Below are positions 18,149 through 26,544 of a DNA stretch of 64,000 nt, piece after piece. The notes under the pieces were generated by a model, which saw nothing but the letters and a program-made list of their open reading frames with translations, was not told the DNA's origin and did no database searches. The DNA is from Campylobacter geochelonis (GTDB lineage Bacteria > Campylobacterota > Campylobacteria > Campylobacterales > Campylobacteraceae). Positions within the stretch are counted from its first letter, which is position 1. Every line of letters begins with the position of its first letter. The DNA is taken from assembly GCF_013201685.1 (NCBI RefSeq), contig NZ_CP053844.1:124001-188000 (forward strand), written 5' to 3'. The position numbers were made by a program, and so were the translations under genes.

Positions 18149-18795
18149 GCAATTTTAGAAATTTAATTGCGTAAGTTTTGGTGACTAAATATTTAAAATT
18201 TTTATTTATTGGGCAATTTTTGATTAGTTTATAAAAAGTTGCTTGCTTTGTTGGCGCAAAGTTATCGTTTTTGAAATTTTTTATGAGTTTAAGCCTGAGC
18301 TTGATTTGATGACTATTTTGCTTGCTTGAAATAGTAGTTTGTGGCTGTTTTATATTTAGTATGATTTGATAATAAAGCTTGGTTATTTTTTCTTGCGATT
18401 GTGTTATTTTTAGTTCAAAACTATCTAAATTTATATAGCTTAACAAATGCTTTGGCTCGGTTTTATAGTCTGTTTGACTCTCTTGTGATATATTTTCAAA
18501 CTTCGTGTTGATTCATAATATTTTTTAAGTCTATTTTTTCAAATCTTTTCGTTAAATACAAATAAATTTGAGGTTTTTTCAAGAAGTAATAAATTTATAT
18601 TACAAAAATAATATAAAAAATAATGAAATTTGAACCAAATTTGCTACATCATCATCGTTTAAGTAATAACTAAGGTAAAAGTATAAAATCGGAATTAAAA
18701 AGAATTATAAAGCACTGAAATAACGATAGTATGGGCTTTTGATTGAACTAATAAGAATTGAAAAGTAGGTTAAAATAAGTGAGAAAAATGATTTA
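18149..18795. other. Intergenic region left of the mobile element
   Basis: About 650 bp between the purM terminator and the left att repeat. A minus-strand frame of 110 low-complexity codons (18114-18446) overlaps the purM terminator and is not called. This is likely the original downstream flank of the tRNA-Val gene before the element inserted. Confidence 0.45.
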
Positions 18796-18815
18796 TGGTG
18801 GCCCCGAATGGACTC
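18796..18815 (+). repeat. Left attachment-site repeat
   Basis: TGGTGGCCCCGAATGGACTC, identical to the tRNA-Val 3' end at 24700-24719 except C instead of T at the seventh base. It is isolated from any tRNA body and so is the duplicated end created by integration. Confidence 0.88.
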
Positions 18816-18858
18816 CCAAAACACTATTAAACATTGATATATCGTTGTTCTCAACCTT

Positions 18859-18886
18859 TTAGTCCCATATTTTATAGGTGGGACTA
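18859..18886. promoter_or_regulatory. Inverted pair of TAGTCCCA motifs, possible integrase arm sites
   Basis: TTAGTCCCA at 18859-18867 and its reverse complement TGGGACTA at 18879-18886, about 45-70 bp inside the left att repeat. The same octamer recurs four times near the right end. Integrase or excisionase binding is inferred from spacing and repetition only. Confidence 0.5.
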
Positions 18887-19078
18887 GAAATCTTAAAAAA
18901 CAGTGTTAAAACATATTAAAAAACGTGTGAAAATTCGTGAAACTTAAACAAAAACGGCTTAAAAATTGAGCCGATTAAGCGTTTAAGCTTAAAGCTATAA
19001 TTTAACACACCATAAAATTTTCTAAGACAATGATATCAAATTTTTAATTAAAATGCAAATTCTTTTTAAGGGGGTGCA

Positions 19079-19236
19079 GTTTTTTTTGTTCGCCTTTTTT
19101 TGGTGCGATTAATGGTAATTCATCACGGCAAGGCGAGTCAAGGGCGTCGCTTCGCTCGTGGATTGCCGGTTGCACCGGCAACCCTTGACACACCAGCCGC
19201 GATGAATTAATCTCGCACCAGCAAAAAAAAGCAAAC
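19079..19236. repeat. Large imperfect palindrome, possible replication or transfer origin
   Basis: Nested inverted repeats: GGTGCGATTAAT...ATTCATC...CGGC (19102-19128) pairs with GCCGCGATGAATTAATCTCGCACC (19196-19219), extended outward by T-rich/A-rich arms with TTCGCC and GCAAACGC. Inside, GTCAAGGG (19137-19144) pairs with CCCTTGAC (19182-19189) and TTGCCGGT (19163-19170) with ACCGGCAA (19174-19181) around a 3-nt loop. It is GC-rich compared with its surroundings. Such multi-hairpin structures are typical of rolling-circle origins and oriT regions, and two HUH proteins are encoded in the element; a nick site is not identified. Confidence 0.7.
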
Positions 19237-19355
19237 GCAAAAAAAGAAAAAACATTCTTTTTCTCTCTAGGGGGGGGGTTATTATTAATATCAAGTGGTT
19301 CGATGTTTTTACTGTCTAGCCCCCATTTTAAGGGGAGGGACAGGGGGAGGGGGTT

Positions 19356-21257
19356 TTATACCCCAAAACCAAAACCCTTTGAATTTTGATTGTTTTTCAA
19401 CTGTTGTTGCTTCTTTTTTTCAATTTCAGCTTTCGCAGCGGGGGAATTTAGAATTGATTGAGTGCTAATCCACGTTGGGATTAAATCATAAGCGTCTTTT
19501 ATTAAATTTAAATCAATATCCTTATTTTTCAAACCATCGATTTTGGCGACAGAATCTTTATTTAGTTGTTCTAAATGAGCATAATGTTCGCGTTGGGCGC
19601 CAGCTTCCCTCAATTGCTCTCGAACCCCCGCCACGTGGGCTTTTAACGTCATTTTTAAGGAGTGAATTTCCACAATTTTTACCCTGTTTTTTAGTTTATC
19701 GTTTTCGATTTCGAGTTCGGTTGTGGTTGAATTTTGAGGGGTTTGAGTGGCTTTTAACTCCTTGTTTTGGGCTTTTAACTCGCTGTTTTCGTTTAATAAA
19801 TTCAAAGTTGAAATTTTATACATTGAGTTTTCGGACTCGAGTTTATCGACTTTGGCTTTTAAAATTTCATCGTTTTTATTCGATTTCTCGACTTTTTGGG
19901 CTTTGAGGTCGTGGATTTCATCTAAAAGCTCGTTTTTTGCTCGTTTATGCTCTTTTGATGTTCGAGATAACAACGTGCCAATACTCTGAACCAAAGCACC
20001 CGCAATAAAAATGGAGTTCCAAAGGCTCGATTTTAAGGCACTTTCAAGCTCACTATCGCCCCATTTTTTTTGACTGAATTCATCGCCAAGCTCCATTAAA
20101 ACGTTGTTTTTTATGGCGTTTATATCCGTTATCTGATTGATAAATTTATCGAGTTCTTTTTCATCAAGCCCCAATATATCGGTGTTTTCGAGCATTTTGA
20201 GTTTTGAATTAAATTTATCGGAAATTTTAGTGTAAGACTGATAATCAACCCCCTCTTTTTTCATTTCCTCGAGGGCAGTTTTAAAATTGCTCCAAACTGC
20301 CGATTTTAGGGCGTTTTGGGCTTTGTTTTCGGCTCGAACTTCTATTTTTTCTACATATACATTGTAATTTTGGTTTGCTTCTTCAATTTCTTGTGTTTGA
20401 ATTTTGTTTTCTATTTCTACTTTTTTAGCTTTTAGGTTCTGAATTTCGGCTTTTATTGAGTCTATTTGATTTTTGTACAAATCAGAATTCCCAATCGAAC
20501 AGCCGTAGGCAAATAAATCTCTCCACTGTCGGTCTTTAGCGTTCAACTCAAGTTCTATTTTTTGCAAATCTTCCTTGTAATTTGCCTGAATTTTTGGTCG
20601 ATTTTTTAGCCGTTCAAGTTCATTTTTTAGGGCTTTTATCTCGATTTTTAGGGGCTTTACGGCTTCTTCTTGTGCTTTTATGTGTATTTTGTATTGTTTG
20701 TGTTCCAAACGTTTACGTTTTGAGCCAATTTCGCCCCGTTCCAAGCCCGTAATCTCGGCTATTTGGGTCTGCAGGTCACGCATTTTTTGGGGGTGGCGAA
20801 AATTTTCCCTCGTTAGTTGCATTCCATTTTCATCGACTGAAAAAAACACCAAGTGTCCGTGGAAATTTGTATGAAATTTGCCCTCTGAATCGTAGTAGCC
20901 CTCGTCCCTGTGAACCGCCATCGCGAGGCACCGATATCCCATCGTTTTCTCCACAGTTTCCGCTATTTTTTGCAACGTTTCAAGGTTACAGTTCTCGTCC
21001 AAATTTACAACCATTTCCTGCAATGTATTTTCGCTAGACCATTTCGGATAACGTCCGACTCGTTTTTTGTATTTTTCGCGGGATTCTTCTTGCCATTTTT
21101 TCCATTGTTTTCGGGCAGTTTTTGAGTCGGTTGAATACTCGTTCAAGGACAACCTCTCCTTGTACACAGTTTTCGCCAAAAATCCCTCGCGAAAAAGGTG
21201 TTCAAAACACAAAATAAGGGCTTTTTGAATGTTTCCGCTTGATTTTCTATTAGCCAT
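19356..21257 (-). CDS. MobV/Pre-like relaxase (mobilization protein) with long coiled coil
   Basis: 633 residues. The N-terminal third has HRDEG (near residues 116-120) followed by NFHGHLVFF (131-139), the H-x-D-E and H-x-H arrangement of MobV/Pre-type HUH relaxases, which nick plasmid DNA at oriT. From about residue 180 to 600 it is mostly heptad-like Glu/Lys/Leu sequence, a long coiled coil, with a hydrophobic stretch SLWNSIFIAGALVQSIGTLL near the middle that could be a membrane segment. The nucleophile residue is not certain. The ATG has AAAAGGAGTTAAAAAA upstream. The family level (plasmid mobilisation/recombination enzyme) is fairly sure, the exact class less so. Confidence 0.75.
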   Translation of the reverse strand: MANRKSSGNIQKALILCFEHLFREGFLAKTVYKERLSLNEYSTDSKTARKQWKKWQEESREKYKKRVGRYPKWSSENTLQEMVVNLDENCNLETLQKIAETVEKTMGYRCLAMAVHRDEGYYDSEGKFHTNFHGHLVFFSVDENGMQLTRENFRHPQKMRDLQTQIAEITGLERGEIGSKRKRLEHKQYKIHIKAQEEAVKPLKIEIKALKNELERLKNRPKIQANYKEDLQKIELELNAKDRQWRDLFAYGCSIGNSDLYKNQIDSIKAEIQNLKAKKVEIENKIQTQEIEEANQNYNVYVEKIEVRAENKAQNALKSAVWSNFKTALEEMKKEGVDYQSYTKISDKFNSKLKMLENTDILGLDEKELDKFINQITDINAIKNNVLMELGDEFSQKKWGDSELESALKSSLWNSIFIAGALVQSIGTLLSRTSKEHKRAKNELLDEIHDLKAQKVEKSNKNDEILKAKVDKLESENSMYKISTLNLLNENSELKAQNKELKATQTPQNSTTTELEIENDKLKNRVKIVEIHSLKMTLKAHVAGVREQLREAGAQREHYAHLEQLNKDSVAKIDGLKNKDIDLNLIKDAYDLIPTWISTQSILNSPAAKAEIEKKKQQQLKNNQNSKGFGFGV

Positions 21258-21297
21258 TTTTTTAACTCCTTTTTTTGCCCCCTTGTGTGGCTAAAAA

Positions 21298-21395
21298 AAC
21301 CCATTTCAATACCACCTGCGGTAGTATTGTTTAATGGGCTCATTAAACGTTAGCAGAGCTAACGGGGATGAGGTTTTAAGAGCCACAAGGGCTCT
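21298..21395. repeat. Hairpin cluster upstream of the relaxase gene, oriT candidate
   Basis: Three successive stems: CCCATT..AATACCACC (21300-21316) with GGTAGTATT..AATGGG (21320-21338); CGTTAGC (21348-21354) with GCTAACG (21358-21364); AGAGCC (21379-21384) with GGCTCT (21390-21395). They fill the 137-bp gap between the small coiled-coil gene and the relaxase. Such structure next to a relaxase start is a usual oriT position; the last stem may instead terminate the upstream gene. Confidence 0.5.
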
Positions 21396-21601
21396 CAAAA
21401 CGATGACGATTGGGTAACAGGTGTGCTAGTATTTTCAACCATTTTTGAGGGGTTTTGGACGATTAAAATGCCCAATTCCGCATCCAGTTGCTCCAAGTTT
21501 TTTTGGATTTTTTCTAACGCAAATTTTGCCTTCAATTCGGCTTTTTCGGCTTCTTGAATCTTCGATAATAAGTTGTAAATTTTTTTAACATTTGTTCTCA
21601 T
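21395..21601 (-). CDS. Small coiled-coil protein of the mobile element
   Basis: 68 residues, rich in Glu, Lys, Leu and Ala in heptad spacing (KIQEAEKAELKAKFALEKI), with a Ser/Thr-rich tail. Not recognised as a family member. A clear AAAAAGGAGC ribosome binding site lies 8 bp before the ATG. It sits immediately upstream of the hairpin cluster and the relaxase, the place of accessory mobilisation proteins, so a role in transfer is an inference. Confidence 0.6.
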   Translation of the reverse strand: MRTNVKKIYNLLSKIQEAEKAELKAKFALEKIQKNLEQLDAELGILIVQNPSKMVENTSTPVTQSSSF

Positions 21602-21726
21602 TTTTTTTGCTCCTTTTTATGTAATTTGTATTACTTACTTACATTAATTATAGTAAAAAAATTTACTAATTCCAAATAAGCATAGCAGTAGAAAAGAAAG
21701 CCTGTTGGCACAAGGTGCCAACAGCC

Positions 21727-23076
21727 CTAAATACCCCCATAATCGCGGTCAGCGATTATGGATTTTCTTTCTATTGCTTGCCCATCAAACAATCCTGTTT
21801 TCGGCGGTTCTTTTTGTGGTTTTTTGATTGTTTTTGGCTCTTCTGGCTGTTCAAAATATGGGCTAGTTGCAACAGTATAAGTTACGGGTTCTTGCTTGAT
21901 TTTAGGGGCTTTTTTGACTCTTTTTTGATTTAGTTTGAACTTAGCTTTTAATTCTTCAATTACTTGTTTAACATCTTCTTTTTTTGTTAAATTCTTAGCT
22001 TGTTTTTTCAACTCGGTTTTGAATTTATTTAGTTGATTTATTGTTATTTTTCTTGAAAATTTGTAATTAAAATGATATCGACCGCCCTTAAACCTAACTT
22101 GCATATTTATTTTATCGATTTCTCTCTTTCTTGTTTTTTTAGGCGCTGGAACATATGGGACTAGAACTGTTTTATTTATCACAAACTCTCGATTTTTAGG
22201 GGCTTGTGCGGGTTTTATACGTTTGAGTTTTCTATTTTGAATTTGGCGTTTTTTTGACTCAAGTTGCTCTGCAAAAAATTCTTGAAGCTTTTTACAAATT
22301 TGAAGCCAACTAGTCGAATTCCCCACATTGTGTGTGATGTAATAAAGCTTTTTATCGGCTTGAACTCCATAGATTTTAGCTGTATTAAAAATTTTGCCCT
22401 CATCGGTTTTCGATGTAACCTTGAGAAGGTAGTCGGGGTTGCAAACCTCCCCAACAGCCCCATTTTTGGGGTATCGGGCGGTTAAAATCTTCAGAATTTT
22501 TGATTTTTCAAATGAAGAACAAAATAACGTTGCGTGAATGTGCGGAGTGCCATCATAGTGGCGCTCCAAAACATATGTCGTCCACGTTCGATACTTCTTT
22601 AAACCCCTTGAAATCGTGATTTGCAAGTGGTTTATGAGCTTTTTGGCAATTTCTTGATTGTTGAGAATTCGATAATATTGTCTTGCTTTGGTGTTGTAGG
22701 CTTTTGTTTCAATGCCGATTTCTTGGGCGTTCAGACACAATGTTATCGCGCTAACTTCGAGGTTTTTGCATAAATTTCTATTTTCATTTATCTGTAAAAA
22801 CAAGTTATCGTTAATTTTTTGTTTACCTTTAGGTTGGACTGTAAATATGCCGTTTTCATCTTCAAACTCCCTGTAGATGGCGTTTTCGAGCATTTTATTT
22901 AAGTCGAAATTTTGCGTATATGATACACGTCTAACCTGCTCCCCCATAAAGACATCAAAATCATCGGTTTTTTTAAGTCGATACTCATCCCAAATTTTGC
23001 TTATTTTTCTTTCCTGTTCTTTCTTTTTTGCTTTAAGATACCGAAAATAAGGGGGTTGGCGAGTTGTTTTTAACAT
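21727..23076 (-). CDS. HUH-type rolling-circle replication initiator
   Basis: 449 residues. The metal-binding HUH motif is TPHIHATLF (His near residues 179 and 181), preceded by YVLERHYDG, the usual context in Rep proteins that nick a double-strand origin and prime rolling-circle replication. A tyrosine-containing segment KLYYITHNVG about 70 residues later is a candidate for the catalytic tyrosine. The C-terminal third is basic and Lys/Pro-rich (PKIKQEP, KKTRKREID), probably DNA-binding or disordered. The start ATG has AAGGGGG 5 bp upstream. It lies between the integrase and the mobilisation genes and probably allows replication after excision. A relaxase-only or phage replication role cannot be excluded. 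Confidence 0.75.
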   Translation of the reverse strand: MLKTTRQPPYFRYLKAKKKEQERKISKIWDEYRLKKTDDFDVFMGEQVRRVSYTQNFDLNKMLENAIYREFEDENGIFTVQPKGKQKINDNLFLQINENRNLCKNLEVSAITLCLNAQEIGIETKAYNTKARQYYRILNNQEIAKKLINHLQITISRGLKKYRTWTTYVLERHYDGTPHIHATLFCSSFEKSKILKILTARYPKNGAVGEVCNPDYLLKVTSKTDEGKIFNTAKIYGVQADKKLYYITHNVGNSTSWLQICKKLQEFFAEQLESKKRQIQNRKLKRIKPAQAPKNREFVINKTVLVPYVPAPKKTRKREIDKINMQVRFKGGRYHFNYKFSRKITINQLNKFKTELKKQAKNLTKKEDVKQVIEELKAKFKLNQKRVKKAPKIKQEPVTYTVATSPYFEQPEEPKTIKKPQKEPPKTGLFDGQAIERKSIIADRDYGGI

Positions 23077-23208
23077 TCGAACCCCCTTGAATGGGACTTA
23101 AAATTATAAATACAAAATAAGCTAACTAGAGTATAATTACAATAGTTTTTTAATAAAACATTGTTTTGTAACCCCCATCTTAACACACCATCGGGGGTTG
23201 CTCTTAAA

Positions 23209-24444
23209 TTAAGCCAACACATCGATTTCTCCAATTTTACAAATATAATCAAGCCAAAATTCAAGTACTTTTCGAGTGTCATTTTCATATGTGCTTTTAT
23301 CATATGTGCCGTGCGTCGAGCTTCCAAGTGTCGAGGAAATGTCGTGAAATAGGCACTTCTCGATTGCTAGTCTCGAATTTAAACCTAGCTCTTTCCCGCA
23401 AAAACTTGACAAAACTTTTCGCAGCGAATGAAAAACGAACCTTGAACCCTCGTGAAATTGCATATTCGAGTAGGGTTGAAGTGCCTTGCTGAGGGTCGAA
23501 TCGCTTAAAATCCCGCCCCTGACCCCCGGAAAAAACAGGTCGTTTTGGAAGTCGAATTTCAGTAGCCATTCTGCAAGTCGAGATGGAATCCCCAACCGTT
23601 CATTTCGGTTTGATTTTGTTTGATTTGCGCTGAATTCCAAATAATACCCATTTTCGTTTTTTTTCAATTGCTCTTTTTTCAATTCTCTTACATTTTGACT
23701 TCTTAATCCCGTTAAAAGTCCCAAAACAAGGGCATTACGAACTGATTTTGTGTTGTTATATTTGAAAATATATCTAATTAAATGTGACAACGAGGTTGGG
23801 TCATCGGGGGATAAATAGCCATATTCCCCCAATTTAACAGAAAAAATTTGTTTAAATCTCACATTAACCAAGGGGTTGTCATTCAATAAACCGCTGGCTG
23901 CGGAGAAATTCAAAACAGAACGAGATAGATTAAAAATTTGCTCTGCCGTCGTGAATTTTTCTTGAATATGGTATCGCGTGCAAATACCGATAAAATCGGA
24001 TTTTTTAAGACTTTTTAGTGATTTATTGTGAAGACTTGTTAAAGCCCTAAATAATTTTTCGTTTTTTGCCATCGTAGCGGGTTTTAAATTGCCACATAGT
24101 TGTATTTTATATCGCTCAAATGCCGATTTTAAGGTGGTTTGCTCGACTTTTGGAGAATCATTTTTAAGTAGTTCGACAGCTTTTAATGCAGTTTTAAATT
24201 TTAGTTCGGGGAATTCCCCCAATTTGGTCAACTTGTCTTTATGACGATAGTAAAACGTTTTTGTATAACGCTTGCCGCGCTTTTTATTTTTCTTTATGCG
24301 AATTTGCAAATTTGGGGCCAGAACTTCCTTATAAAGGGAATTGTAGCCGATAGGGAGTTCGAAATTAGAAATAACCGCGTCCGGCTGGGCTTTAAAGCCC
24401 GTACGCTCCGTAATTTTTTGAATAATGTTAACATTAAAAACCAC
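23209..24444 (-). CDS. Tyrosine recombinase/integrase
   Basis: 411 residues. N-terminal arm-binding type domain (FYYRHKDKLTKLGEFPEL), a core-binding domain, then the catalytic domain with arginine in LLTGLRSQNVREL, lysine in NQTKSNR, the H-x-x-R box FHSLRK and a C-terminal nucleophile region THGTYDKSTY. Start is GTG with AAAGGAT 7 bp upstream; the only nearby upstream ATG is followed directly by a stop. It is the gene next to the tRNA-Val end of the element, the usual place, and would recombine the 20-bp att sites at 18796 and 24700. Confidence 0.9.
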   Translation of the reverse strand: MVFNVNIIQKITERTGFKAQPDAVISNFELPIGYNSLYKEVLAPNLQIRIKKNKKRGKRYTKTFYYRHKDKLTKLGEFPELKFKTALKAVELLKNDSPKVEQTTLKSAFERYKIQLCGNLKPATMAKNEKLFRALTSLHNKSLKSLKKSDFIGICTRYHIQEKFTTAEQIFNLSRSVLNFSAASGLLNDNPLVNVRFKQIFSVKLGEYGYLSPDDPTSLSHLIRYIFKYNNTKSVRNALVLGLLTGLRSQNVRELKKEQLKKNENGYYLEFSANQTKSNRNERLGIPSRLAEWLLKFDFQNDLFFPGVRGGILSDSTLSKALQPYSNMQFHEGSRFVFHSLRKVLSSFCGKELGLNSRLAIEKCLFHDISSTLGSSTHGTYDKSTYENDTRKVLEFWLDYICKIGEIDVLA

Positions 24445-24514
24445 TACATATCCTTTTTTTGTTTTTTAGGTATGTAATTAATTATAACGATTGGCACGCT
24501 TTTCAAAAAGTTAA

Positions 24515-24561
24515 TGGGACTAAAAATAATTTAGTCCCAAATTCAGTCCCATTTAGTCTCA
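24515..24561. promoter_or_regulatory. Cluster of four TAGTCCCA motifs upstream of the integrase gene
   Basis: TGGGACTA (24515-24522), TTAGTCCCA (24531-24539), TCAGTCCCA (24543-24551) and TTAGTCTCA (24553-24561) lie between the integrase start and the right att repeat. With the two copies near the left end they look like arm-type sites bound by the integrase or an excisionase. They could also autoregulate the integrase promoter. Confidence 0.55.
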
Positions 24562-24699
24562 AATTTTGATAAAAATTTGAAAAATTAAATTTCTTCGCAC
24601 AGAGTGAAAGAATTTGAATTTTTTAGCGACAAAGAACCATTTAACCGAGTTTAGTAAGATTCATAAGAAGCATTGAGATGGGGGATATATGAAATATAG

Positions 24700-24719
24700 T
24701 GGTGGTCCCGAATGGACTC
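24700..24719 (+). repeat. Right attachment-site repeat (tRNA-Val 3' end)
   Basis: TGGTGGTCCCGAATGGACTC on the + strand, the last 20 bases of the tRNA gene including its encoded CCA. Nearly identical to 18796-18815. Confidence 0.88.
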
Positions 24720-24775
24720 GAACCATCGACCACTACCATGTCAAGGTAGTGCTCTACCAACTGAGCTACGGGACC
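24700..24775 (-). tRNA. tRNA-Val (GAC)
   Basis: 76 nt with acceptor stem GGTCCCG/CGGGACC, discriminator A and encoded CCA, D arm GCTCAGTTGGTAGAGC, anticodon stem ACTACC/GGTAGT with loop reading TTGACAT (anticodon GAC), and T arm with GGTTCGAGTCC. It serves as the integration target of the element on its 3' side and stays intact. Confidence 0.95.
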
Positions 24776-24845
24776 AAATAAAGAACTGCGATTATACCAT
24801 AATAAATTTAAATTTGGTCTTTAACCGACCAAATTTAGTTATATT

Positions 24846-26042
24846 TTATTTTTTAATAAGATTTTTTGGGCTTCCATCTTTGTTATTTCCAACCGCTTTA
24901 GCCACAAAGTATCCAACGATACCAGAAACAAACGAGCCAAAAAGAATAGCTAATTTATCTGTTCCATGATACAACTCCATTGAGTGCTGTCCATATGCCA
25001 AGTTATCAACAAACAAGCTCATAGTAAAGCCGATACCGCATATAATGGCTATCGCGTAGAGTTGTTTCCAGTTAGAATGCTCTGGAAGATAAGCAAATTT
25101 AAGCTTGACAGCAAGATAGCTAAATAAAAATATACCGATTTGCTTGCCAAGAAATAGCCCTAAAAATATACCAACCGGCACGCTTCCTAGCAAGTAGTTT
25201 GCATTTAGTCCATGTAAATTTACGCCAGCATTTACAAAAGCAAAAAGTGGTAAAATAAGAAAATTTACAGAAGTAGCAAGAGCGTGCTCCATATCTTTTA
25301 ACATCGAGCCGTTTTTGGTATATAAAGGTATCGTAAATCCAGCCACAACTCCAGCGATAGTAGCGTGGATACCAGAATTTAGGACAAAAACCCACAAGAT
25401 CAAACTAAGTATCACATAAGGAATTTGAGTGCTAACTCCTAGTCTGTTTATGATTATCAGTAGCGCAACAACTAAAGCTGCAAGCGCTAAAAACGTTAAA
25501 TTTAGAGTGCTTGAGTAAAAAAGTGCTATGATTATAATCGCACATAAATCATCCATAATCGCAAGAGTTAAGACAAAAATTTTAAGACTTGATGGAACTC
25601 TTCTACCAAGAAGTGCCAAAACTCCAACCGCAAAAGCGATATCGGTTGCTGTTGGTATCGCCCAACCTCGTATGGCTTCTGGATCTCCCCAGTTAATAGC
25701 AGCAAAAATTATAGCAGGAAAAAGAACCCCACCAACTGCGGCAAAGCTCGGTAAAAAGACTTGTGAGAAGTGTTTTAGCTGACCTTCGACCATCTCTCGT
25801 TTTAGTTCAAGTCCAATTAGAAAGAAAAATATCGCCATCAAAGCATCATTAACCCAAAAATGAAGCGGTTCGTCTAGCTTAACACTGCCAAATCCAATGG
25901 TAATGTGAAGATGTAAAAACCAGTTGTAAATGCCGCTTAAAAAGCTTAAATTTTGAAATATCAGTGCAAAAACAGCCGATAAAAGAAGTAAAATACCAGC
26001 GCTGCTTTCTATAGCTATTATTTTCTTTAAAAATTTGGTCAA
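24846..26042 (-). CDS. nhaA: Na+/H+ antiporter NhaA
   Basis: Inner-membrane sodium/proton antiporter, 398 residues with about twelve hydrophobic helices. Family motifs: FFLIGLELKREMVEGQL, PTATDIAFAVGVLALLG containing the DIAFAVG segment, and LAIMDDLCAIIIIALFY with the paired aspartates that carry the ions. Single gene on the minus strand. Confidence 0.96.
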   Translation of the reverse strand: MTKFLKKIIAIESSAGILLLLSAVFALIFQNLSFLSGIYNWFLHLHITIGFGSVKLDEPLHFWVNDALMAIFFFLIGLELKREMVEGQLKHFSQVFLPSFAAVGGVLFPAIIFAAINWGDPEAIRGWAIPTATDIAFAVGVLALLGRRVPSSLKIFVLTLAIMDDLCAIIIIALFYSSTLNLTFLALAALVVALLIIINRLGVSTQIPYVILSLILWVFVLNSGIHATIAGVVAGFTIPLYTKNGSMLKDMEHALATSVNFLILPLFAFVNAGVNLHGLNANYLLGSVPVGIFLGLFLGKQIGIFLFSYLAVKLKFAYLPEHSNWKQLYAIAIICGIGFTMSLFVDNLAYGQHSMELYHGTDKLAILFGSFVSGIVGYFVAKAVGNNKDGSPKNLIKK

Positions 26043-26178
26043 TGTAAATCCTTTTTATTTGTTGCATAACTTTTTATTGTAATATAGCAAAAATTAAATT
26101 TCAAGAAAATAGCCATTTTTAGTGAAATTTATTTTTAAATATAACAAAGTGTAACATTATTTTTAAAAATATCCTAAA

Positions 26179-26544
26179 TTATTTTCTCATCAAGATATCT
26201 TTTCTTGTTTCGTATTCAGCCTTAGATATGGCACCTTTTTGATAAAGTTCATAGAGCGCCTCGATATTTTTTATCTTGTTGCTGTATGAAATTTCATCTT
26301 CTATGTTATATTCATCGTTGATGTCATTTACCATATTTGCGGTTAAAAATACATCAAAAAGCCACCAAATTCCCCAGATAGCTAAGAAAAACCAGCCTAT
26401 GATAAACCATGCAGTCGCACTTCCAACCCAAAATAACATAAGCATAAAAAGCCCACTTATAAATTTACCACAGTAAATTCTATGCGCGCCAAAACTACCT
26501 AAGAAAAACCAAAGTAAGTAAGCTATCAGCATATTTCTTCTCAT
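26179..26544 (-). CDS. TM2 domain protein with C-terminal SHOCT-like segment
   Basis: 121 residues. The N-terminal half is a TM2 domain (AYLLWFFLGSFGAHRIYCGK and two hydrophobic helices ending in WWLFDVFL); the C-terminus IEALYELYQKGAISKAEYETRKD is a SHOCT motif. Function of these proteins is unknown. Its start overlaps the lspA stop by 4 bp, so it is the third gene of the glmM-lspA operon. Confidence 0.85.
   Translation of the reverse strand: MRRNMLIAYLLWFFLGSFGAHRIYCGKFISGLFMLMLFWVGSATAWFIIGWFFLAIWGIWWLFDVFLTANMVNDINDEYNIEDEISYSNKIKNIEALYELYQKGAISKAEYETRKDILMRK

Larger units (their letters stand above)
18796..24719. mobile_element. Integrative mobilizable element in tRNA-Val
   Basis: A 5.9-kb element bounded by 20-bp direct repeats, the right one being the 3' end of tRNA-Val. 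All genes are on the minus strand, reading away from the tRNA: tyrosine integrase, HUH replication initiator, small coiled-coil protein, MobV-like relaxase with coiled coil. No type IV secretion, capsid, packaging or obvious cargo genes were found. It also carries an imperfect palindrome of about 155 nt, a hairpin cluster upstream of the relaxase and repeated TAGTCCCA motifs near both ends. Together these fit an element that excises, replicates by rolling circle and is mobilised by a helper. Confidence 0.85.

Noticed and set aside
18114-18446. Minus-strand frame of 110 codons next to purM
   Set aside because: Its end covers the purM terminator hairpin, the start is TTG without ribosome binding site, and the composition is low-complexity Lys/Ile/Asn.
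19109-19294. Minus-strand frame of 61 codons containing a G9/C9 tract (19270-19278)
   Set aside because: TTG start without ribosome binding site, and most of the frame is the palindrome. The tract alone is not enough for a phase-variation claim here.
18816-24699. Prophage or phage-satellite interpretation of the tRNA-Val element
   Set aside because: No terminase, capsid, tail, lysis or phage repressor gene is present; the gene set is integrase, Rep and relaxase.
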